Positions 56,687 through 64,000 of a DNA stretch of 64,000 bases are shown piece after piece. The number at the start of each line of letters is the position of its first letter. Position 1 is the first letter of the stretch. Where the stretch lies: positions 186,001 to 250,000 of the forward strand of contig JAJOHG010000010.1 in NCBI GenBank assembly GCA_021029095.1, written 5' to 3'. Source of the stretch: Phellopilus nigrolimitatus. Taxonomy: Eukaryota > Basidiomycota > Agaricomycetes > Hymenochaetales > Hymenochaetaceae. The notes below the pieces were generated by a model. That model did not search any database. It saw nothing but the letters and a program-made list of their open reading frames with translations, and was not told where the DNA came from. Both the position numbers and the translations under genes were made by a program.

Positions 56687-58062
56687 TGCAGTAATACGAG
56701 AGAGTGAGAGAGCAAATAAGGGTACGCCAGTAGGCGCGGTCACGCAGAGCACGTATGAGACAAATATTATAGTATGAAGGGCGGAAAGTCACAAGAGATT
56801 GATTCAACGCGCTTGCACCCGTGTAGTAGCTGGTGAAGTCGAAATGTCGAGTGCGGGCGAGTAGTTCCCGCTTGTCTAGAGGTTGACACAGGCCATCACT
56901 CATGGGCCATCACATCACTCTCTCGTCACAGACGCCTTAGGAGGTCAAACGTCGATTGAGTTGGTTTGATAGTGTCGTATAATCCTAGACTTGAATGAAA
57001 TTTTGATCAAGTTCGCACACCGCTATATTTCTGTGGCTTCATTTAGAAAGGACAAAAGATCATGATGATGTTCATATTCTTCTTTATCTTCTTGCCGGTG
57101 ACTTAATATTGGGAAACATGTCAACTGTTCGATGTGAGTGATCGGCCTTGGCACAGACAGTGCGGAGGCAGGCGCGCAGAATAGAATTGACACCTCCAGA
57201 CCCCAGCCTCCCTGTTACGCGAGTTCGAGGGAAAGTTCTGGTCTCAGAGAAGCGAGATAAGTGCAAGAGATCATTAAAACAAAGTAAAATAGCCTCGTTA
57301 CCAAACAGGGATCCTTTATGGAAAATAGGTACTGAACATCAAAGTTCCATTCAAAGACGGGCGTCCACAGAACCGTATTTCTCTCAAACTCAAAGCGGAC
57401 GGCAAGGAGTATAAGTCAACCCAAGTCGTTAGGAAGGACGCAGTAAATTGGAAACTGAAGGACGTGTAATACTCATAAGGTCCCGCTTCGGCTGCCTGAG
57501 AGATCTACGGATCGTCGCCCATGAATGTTGCCAGGAAAAGACACTGAAGAAGCCGAAGCCGTCGGCCGAAATCCAAAAGACACTCTTTCACCCGGTGTAA
57601 TCCAGATAATGACCACGCAATAATGGCTTTCATAGCGTGAAATTACTCCCTCTACTGAAAGGAATGTGTCGGCCTGCCAAAAGTAGACGCGGCTTGGTGC
57701 TGGTTCTTATACGTAAATTGTCGGGCTGCATCCCAGGAGTCATGCTCGAATAAGCTTGTAAAACTCGCATGTTGTTAATTTCTTTCTGCATAGGAACCTA
57801 CAGTTTGATAGGCACTCGCGCAGCTTCTCCGAACGAAGCCGGGCACCACAGGTTCAGAATTGATATCATCCATGCTGCACGCTGGGAATCACCGCGTATC
57901 CAAGTAAAGTATTTAGGCGCCTATTTGAATTGGGGTGAGTATTCGGCGACCTGGGTGTCTCGGTGAGTAAGGAGAGAACTTTAACACGGAAAGGTTATCC
58001 TTTGGCTGAAGCTCGCCGTCCGGAGTCTCTCAGTGCGAGACTGTTTCCACTGATTTCGCTCG
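56687..58062. other. Gap without convincing gene
   Basis: About 1.4 kb between the divergent MFS and hydrolase genes. Short open frames only; nothing recognised. Confidence 0.45.
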
Positions 58063-59397
58063 ATGGACTGCGCTACAGATGAGTTGGATATAGTGCCGCG
58101 CTGGGAGCCCTCTGTGCGAGAGCACTCTCAAGACTGGGTTGTCAGCACGCACTACTTTGCATCCTATGCAAGATGGCGGACTTCGTCCCGCACAAAATCT
58201 CGTACCGAACCAGCCTCAGACGAAAGCCTCGCCCCGACCAAGCTCGTAGCTGTTGTGAACCGCTATATTCCGCGCAGTAAATCGCCCAGGAGTCCAGAGG
58301 AAGGAGGATTAACTTTAGTTCTCGCCCACTGGTTGGGTGGTCACAAAGAGGTCAGAATCAAAGTGATATAATTTTGTATATGACGACCGTAATGTCTACG
58401 CAGTGTTGGGAGCCAACGATCCGGCACCTGCTCCATCTTGACAAGGAAACGGTGTCCTCCCGGCTGATATCTGAGATATGGTCTTTTGAGCCGCTCCATC
58501 ATGGTGACGCGGCGTTGTTGAACAAGGATGGTCTGGTGGGACGTGAGCTTCATCAACTGATAGAATTTGATTTTTGTTTTGTTTTCGTTACTGACAAACC
58601 TCGCAGCCGACCCGATGCACTATCCTACTGATCTTGTAGAGTTTATTCGGAGAAGAATGCCAGAGAAATGGAACCCTTCGCAAACATTATCTCCACTTCT
58701 TCCACGACATGAAATTCTTTTTCGGCCAAATGTAATCGGCATCGGACACTCGATTGGAGGCACATCCTTGTGCGTATATTATAATTCATAGCTATTTCGT
58801 ATTGAGAGTGACTTTCTCTGCTAGTATTCACGCGGCTTTGCAAATGCCCAACGCGTTGTCTTCACTGATTCTTATAGAACCTTTTCTCGTCAGTCCAGAA
58901 AAAAACTTGCACAAAGCATATGAAGTCGTCAGTGCAGGTACTGCACGACAGCCAGATGTCTTTAAGTCCAGGTAAGCAAATAAATGCTTACTCAGGCTAT
59001 ATGTGATTGCTCAAACTGCGAGCCACAAGGGACGCTCTTCTAAAATACTTGAAGAAAAATCCAATTTCTGCTGACTGGGACCCTCAAGTTGTCGACACGT
59101 TCATTAAATTTGGAGTTTATGAGGATGGAATTGGGCAAATCAGTCTCAAGACGAAGAAAGCGGCAGAGGCGGTGAGGTTCTAATATGTTTTCCCGGCCTC
59201 TCGCGTTCTTAAACATGTAATACTGCAGCATCTCGTGGCAAATCGCTACATGTACGAATCAATCTGGTTCTGTTTACCCTCTCTACAACTACAGGTTCAC
59301 TTTATCTATGCTAACTACTCATGGATCATGTAAGTAATAATCAGCCAGGTTCATTTGGTTTATACTTCAATGTGTATGCAGGTCAGAGCACTCAAGG

Positions 59398-59405
59398 GCT
59401 CAGAC
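59398..59405 (+). repeat. Left 8 bp target site duplication of the hAT element
   Basis: GCTCAGAC, repeated exactly at 60260-60267. Confidence 0.95.
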
Positions 59406-60259
59406 TAGGGCTCCGCACCGTACCGTATACGGTTACGACCGTAAACACTACCTCTGTATACGGTTACAGGCCGTATGAATACAGGCCGTATTAATGAGTA
59501 TTAAGGTGCTTTACGGTACGGTACAGAGAACTTACGGCCGTATACGGCAGCATACGACATTACGGCTGGAGTTGTATGAATATAGTCTAAAATCTACTGT
59601 GTGTCGCCAACCCGAACGATGCACGACACGATGATGCGACACAACAATAGACAGACAAAACTAATCAGGAAAATCATGATAGATTATGTATCTACGCTGT
59701 AACACATGTTCCTGATGGCCCGAATATTTTAAAAAGCAAAAGCCAGATGTTGAAAGTGTCCAATTGAGCTTGACATCTTTTCGCCGACGGTATTCAGTTC
59801 TTTTTGCAGCCACTGCTTTCACGTACCAGTTAGCCAAAATCCTTTGTGACACATATTTTCGTGACTCACCAATTGGTTGTCCTTCAACAATTGGTGCAGA
59901 ACACAACACCAAAGGCTCGTACGGGTGCACCTCGATACAATAAGAGGCGGGACATGGCAGATAAAAAGTTGCAGAAGCAGCAAAGAAGAAGCACTCACTG
60001 GCTCACACGTCGACTGGCCTTGCTTCATTTGAGTTTACTAAAAATGGTAATTTTAAACCATGTAAACCTATATATGTAATATGTAAATACCGTAAGCCGT
60101 ATTTACGTCCGTATACGGCCGTAACATACGGTTATATTACGGATACGGATCGTACATTACGGCGCCGTACTTTCAAACTCTGAGGAGCATACGATACGGG
60201 TACGGGCCCGTATACGGTACGGCCGTAAACCGTAATTACGGTTACGGTGCGGAGCCCTA
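59406..60259. mobile_element. 854 bp non-autonomous hAT-type element
   Basis: Ends TAGGGCTCCGCACCGTA and its complement, with perfect 8 bp duplications GCTCAGAC on both sides. TIRs starting TAGGG plus an 8 bp duplication mark the hAT superfamily. Both subterminal regions are packed with CCGTAT/ATACGG palindromic motifs (59420-59560 and 60090-60240), as hAT subterminal transposase-binding repeats often are. The middle (59570-60080) is AT-rich with an 89-codon minus frame (59661-59930) that I do not recognise as transposase. Confidence 0.93.
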
Positions 60260-60267
60260 GCTCAGAC
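60260..60267 (+). repeat. Right 8 bp target site duplication of the hAT element
   Basis: GCTCAGAC, identical to 59398-59405. Confidence 0.95.
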
Positions 60268-60599
60268 CAGGCTTCAGCCGCCGAATGCGTCATCCTGCGA
60301 TTTGGACGCTGGACATGGGGTACGCGGCAATTCGTTCGCTTTCCTCGCTATTAAGATAATATTGAATCTCCGCAGGTCGTTCAAGAGAAACCTCGGCTCC
60401 TTGGTAAGTCCTATTTGGGTGGTCTGTCAGGCCGTACAAAAGAAACTTAATGTCACATAGCGGAGCACATTATGGGCTACTTAACGCAACAGTCCGCTTC
60501 AGGCACGCGTGCTAAGCTGTAGGAGATGCAGTCGAATGATTATTCTGTCAAGCCTTGGACCAGCAGTTTTATTCGCTAAAAAATTAAATAACTCACAAT

Positions 60600-61075
60600 G
60601 TATTCAATATGCTCTGACGTCGAGTCTTCTCTCCGCCAATTCGTGCCGTGCGGCTAAGCTAAGCTCCAAAATGCCTCCGCGTTCTTCACTGCCCGCGGAC
60701 AGCAGCTACACGCGCTCGAATTCGACTATGCCGGTGAGCATATCTTCATCGATCCCGATGGCCACGCTTTACCCCTCTTCCTCCGTATGCTCGAAACATT
60801 ACATCCAAAACTCAAACACCAGCTTCATAGGCGGGCGGTGACAGAACCTTGTGTGCATTATATTCACATACACACTCCCTAGCCGCTCGTGCACCGCGTG
60901 GTGCATGTTCAGCCTCGCGGGAATCTTTTGTTGGGACACCGTCGTTTTGTGCACGAGTGGGGGTAAAAACGAGAGTGCGGAGGAGAGGATTTGGAGCGAA
61001 GCAGGCGGGCCCAAGACGCTCCATATTTCTTATCAAGGGACTAGAAGGCCCCGTGAAGGAAAATACCTAGATTAA
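60600..61075 (+). other. GC-rich coding-like remnant, unknown
   Basis: One plus frame reads FFTARGQQLHALEFDYAGEH and IFIDPDGHALPLFLRMLETL before a stop near 60900. Another at 60851-61075 reads a 74-codon frame. Base composition is higher in GC than the flanks, as for the eIF2-gamma and GT69 fragments. Possibly another gene fragment; no family recognised. Confidence 0.3.
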
Positions 61076-61642
61076 AGCGCAAAGTTCAAACCTTGCTTAC
61101 GTCACCTTCCCAGAATTACAACTGCTTCGACATCCGCCTTCCATGCTCGAACACTGCATATTGAAGCGAGTTCTGGATAGCATTCTTTGATCAAAAGTCT
61201 CGCAAGAACTTCGTCGAAATCATGAAATTATTTTCAGTTCACACGACTCAGTAAGCCGATCTAAAATCATCAGGAGGGTTTTTAAGGCTGTCGATGTCGA
61301 GTCAAGACCGGTGCTGACCTTTCCCAGCTCCACCAGAATTCCCGCTTTGAAGTGATACCACTCACCACATGCTTGACGGCACTGTCACTTATCAGCTTGT
61401 ACAAAAGAGATCGGCTTGACAGAGCTTCAGGGCGCTAACTTAAGATTTTGGTGAGTAATGCTGTGATGCACATGGAAAAACTGCTGTTCATCAAGAAGCT
61501 TCCGAGGCGTCTCGGTACTTTCTTCTTCCATGTCTCTTTGTAAGCATAAAAACTCATTGCTGTTCGATCACTAGTGTATTCGCCTGCCTGATCTAGGCCG
61601 AAGAGGAAGCAAGCGAATGTGACTTCCGACGACAAGCTCTTG

Positions 61643-61652
61643 TATATAAAAG
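61643..61652 (+). promoter_or_regulatory. TATA-like box of right DUF6533-like gene
   Basis: TATATAAAAG about 56-66 nt before the ATG at 61708, matching the spacing in the left paralog. Confidence 0.5.
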
Positions 61653-61707
61653 TGGCTCATCTTCCAGCTGGCGAGTGAAACGACTACCCCTTTCTAGATA
61701 AGCAGCT

Positions 61708-63453
61708 ATGACGACCGACCCCTGCTCAGGATTGCTTTGCGAAGCACTGGAACTCGCAGTGAAGACTACAGGAATATTCCAAGTAACAAAAATGCTTAAT
61801 CGTGAGTCGTTTCGAGAGACTGAAGTGTGCGGTGCTCTCATTTCTGCGAGCTTTCAGTGGCCTCCATGGCTCTGTACATTTACCACTTTCGTAAGTTAGT
61901 CTTTAATTTTAGAAAGAAAAAAGCAAAGAACTCACTTGTTCGTCTCGTGTTTTGCTAGTGTCCAGTCTTGATCATGAGATAATGTACATGTGGGCAAGTA
62001 GCGAAGTCACAAATTCAGATGGAGCAAATACAAATGCGCAAAAATTTCCCGCGTCATTTAGACTGCAAAATTCGGTGCTGGTAAAATTATTTACTTCACG
62101 GTCAGCACACACCCACCTGATTTGTCCTTAAATTACAACTGACTCTCCTACTCTAACCTCTTCAGTTGCGCTATTATTCTCTTTTCGGCATAGTGTAAGT
62201 AGCTCATGCCAATGCGTTACAAAACGTTTTGCTTGACAAGAATCATACAGATATTTTATCATAGGTAAATCTACCATGTCAAAGATAATTAACGAGAAAA
62301 TATATTCATCGCGAAATCAAATTTGTTTTCAGTTGATTTCATGCCTGAGGCCAGCCTCGAAGTAAGTCTAGTTAACTTTCGGTCTTGGATCTGCTCCTGA
62401 TATTGTTTAATTGAACAGAAGTACGTATTCTTCTCTTGGTTTAGTAGACGAGAACACGGCTCTTAAATGTAGTTATTACAGCTGTTTGTATATCTGACGA
62501 GGGCCTTAGTTATTCGGTACTGACAGGAAGATCGCAGGCATCCGATGGATTAAGTTTCAATACGCAACTGCAATAATAATCAGCTTTCTCTCAGACTGTG
62601 CGTCCCGCGGATTCTTCTGTGGTTGGTCTCAAAATCTGCACTAAACCACAATCATCAGCAACACTTATACTGCGGATCTATGCCATGTACAGCAACAGCA
62701 GGAAAGTTCTGATCTTGTTGATCACAACACTTTTATCGACAACCACCAGTCCTATTGTCATCATTGCGATCATGTCGCAAAAGCAGCTCAGTGAGTCTTC
62801 ATTTGAATGGAACGCTTAAGGTTCTTACTATGACTTTTCGTTTTTAGTCTTCCCGGCATCCTTTGGATCTGGTGTTGACATGCATATGTGTGTCGCAATC
62901 GACATTCCCGGAATATTCAGATTTGCTTGGGTGGCAAAGCTTTTCCACGAAGCTTTGCTTTGCTCATTTGCATTGTACAAAGGGATACAAAATTTCAGGA
63001 GGGACAGAAGTCCGACAGACCTTATGGCGCAGCTCGTGAAAGACTCTGTGTTGTACTTCTTCGTGTAGGTTTCTTTCTTCATCCCTTTCGATGTTAGGAC
63101 TTATATGGTTTGATAGAGTATTTGCCGTCTATCTCTTGAATGAGATTGTGTGGGTCATCTTAGGTGTACGATTCTAATTCTCCCTGTTCATTTGAACTTG
63201 AACTTGAGTTTATACTGACGATTTTTATTTATAGGAAGATTACACGGAGGCTCCGATCGGATTTACAATGGCAACAGTGAATATTATGTGTCAAGGGCTG
63301 CTGGTGAACATCAGACAGCAATCCTTAAAGCGAGCCTTTTGTATTACATCCGCGGGCGAATGCATAACTACTCCATCTGTCAATACTGCTCAGCAGCTGT
63401 CAGAAATAGCATGGGCACCGGCGGCGGGGGAGGAAGAAGAAGAAGTGCTATGA
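61708..63453 (+). CDS. DUF6533-like multi-TM membrane protein (right inverted paralog)
   Basis: Paralog of 4182-5929 on the opposite strand, same exon order. Start MTTDPCSGLLCEALELAVKT; then exons VSSLDHEIMYMW, TAKFGAGKIIYFTV, RYYSLF, WIKFQYATAIIISFLSDC, RIYAMYSNSRKVLILLIT, GSGVDMHMCVAIDIPGIF, and the last with MATVNIMCQGLLVNIRQQ, ending in an acidic tail EEEEEVL. The C-terminal exon is roughly 88% identical in protein to the left copy. One donor after YMW reads GCAAGT instead of GTAAGC, so it needs a GC-AG intron or is a defect. Function unknown. Confidence 0.68.
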
Positions 63454-64000
63454 CCATCTGGGCCAGCTGTTTTTTTGAAGGTCTAGAATTTGATCTCAGA
63501 CGCGAATCAAAAACTGACAACTGACTTTTATGTCTGCAGATTTGGAACCACAGACGCGGTTTCATAGCTATATAGTAGCGATGGAGGGAAATTTGATCAG
63601 TCTCTTTTCTTTATATAATCCAGAGCTTTTCCTCCTGTCTTCTGGAAATGTAAAATGTGTCGAACATTGGGTTTTAGTATATCTTGTACGATCTTTTCAT
63701 TTGCTTTTGGCCAATGCGTGAACCATGCCACGGGACGCCGTGACTCGCCCGACATGCGCGGGACCTCTGGATCCGTTCTTGTGTTCTCCCGTCGCACTCG
63801 GCTCGCGCTCTTGTCCCTTTTCTCCAAGTTTGCATTCTGATCTACGCCAAGGCTGCGTCGTGAGGTCCTGTGCTGAAGAGATATCTCCGAGTCGACATGC
63901 GGGAGGCTCGCGCTGTGTTGTTTCCCGAGCGCCGCCTGCTTCGTGCTCCTGAGCTTCTGACCCTGGCTAGTGTTCTGGTTTTGGCTCTTCGATACACCGC
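63454..64000. other. Right end of window, no gene supported
   Basis: GC content rises after about 63720, which may be the edge of another gene running off the window. Nothing recognisable. Confidence 0.4.

Larger units (their letters stand above)
58063..60515 (+). pseudogene. Alpha/beta hydrolase interrupted by a hAT element
   Basis: Alpha/beta-hydrolase-fold enzyme of unknown substrate. Exons read MDCATDELDIVPRWEP; LTLVLAHWLGGHKE spliced in phase to CWEPTIRHLL; ADPMHYPTDLVEFIRRRMPE; VIGIGHSIGGTS (nucleophile elbow, G-H-S-I-G); LSSLILIEPFLVSP; ISADWDPQVVDTFIKFGVYE; VHFIYANYSWIM; SEHSRAQT...; then LDAGHG|VVQEKPRLL (catalytic His region). An 854 bp hAT-type element sits in the SEHSRAQT exon at 59406-60259, so the normal protein is not made unless the insert is spliced out. 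Without it the exon reads straight through. The last exon ends at 60515 in the frame I prefer; another acceptor phase would end in Ala-Lys-Leu at 60522. Confidence 0.75.

Noticed and set aside
60493..60522. Peroxisomal targeting signal (AKL) on the hydrolase
   Set aside because: It appears only with an acceptor phase that does not fit the preceding exon; the in-phase reading ends at 60515 without it.

Overview
The window reads as nuclear DNA of a mushroom-forming basidiomycete (Agaricomycetes). Genes are split by many 50-80 bp GT-AG introns. The recognisable families are ones I know from Agaricomycetes: an OPT transporter, DUF6533-type multi-TM proteins, kinase-like proteins carrying a 'WWRDR...LRPR..PGW.PSW' N-terminus, a 'TSNA'-repeat membrane protein, GT69 and MFS. 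There is no rRNA, no CRISPR array and no tRNA that I could support. Family names come from reading translations by eye, not from a search.

Layout. 0.2-2.7 kb: an intact OPT oligopeptide transporter (-), an ordinary gene. 4.2-5.9 kb (-) and 61.7-63.5 kb (+): two inverted paralogs of a DUF6533-like membrane protein that bracket the rest. About 7.4-53 kb: an accessory region built from one segmental duplication. Copy A (about 7.4-36.7 kb) and copy B (about 38.7-53.05 kb) are nearly identical where they align, but B is half as long. B lacks two mobile-element insertions present in A and has lost two further blocks (about 4 kb and 8.7 kb). B has gained two TIR elements of its own. Comparing the copies gives empty sites for four elements, each with a TA target duplication.

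Content of the duplicated unit: a helical-domain plus pseudokinase protein of MLKL/HeLo-like layout (intact in A, cut to its N-terminus in B); several kinase or kinase-like genes; a divergently transcribed pair of SAP-domain genes, present twice; a TSNA-repeat membrane protein (A only); and several small unknown ORFs. One SAP gene has a tract of about 0.6 kb that is strongly diverged between otherwise nearly identical copies.

Gene fragments and wrecks: a 2.65 kb TIR element in copy A carries a broken piece of eIF2-gamma with introns kept; a broken GT69 glycosyltransferase lies between A and B; an alpha/beta hydrolase at 58-60.5 kb is interrupted in a coding exon by an 854 bp hAT-type element with a perfect 8 bp target duplication; an MFS transporter at 54-56.7 kb has an apparent in-frame stop. 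Overall this is a fast-evolving region rich in kinase-like and SAP proteins, plausibly related to signalling, self/non-self recognition or cell death, though that role is inference only.
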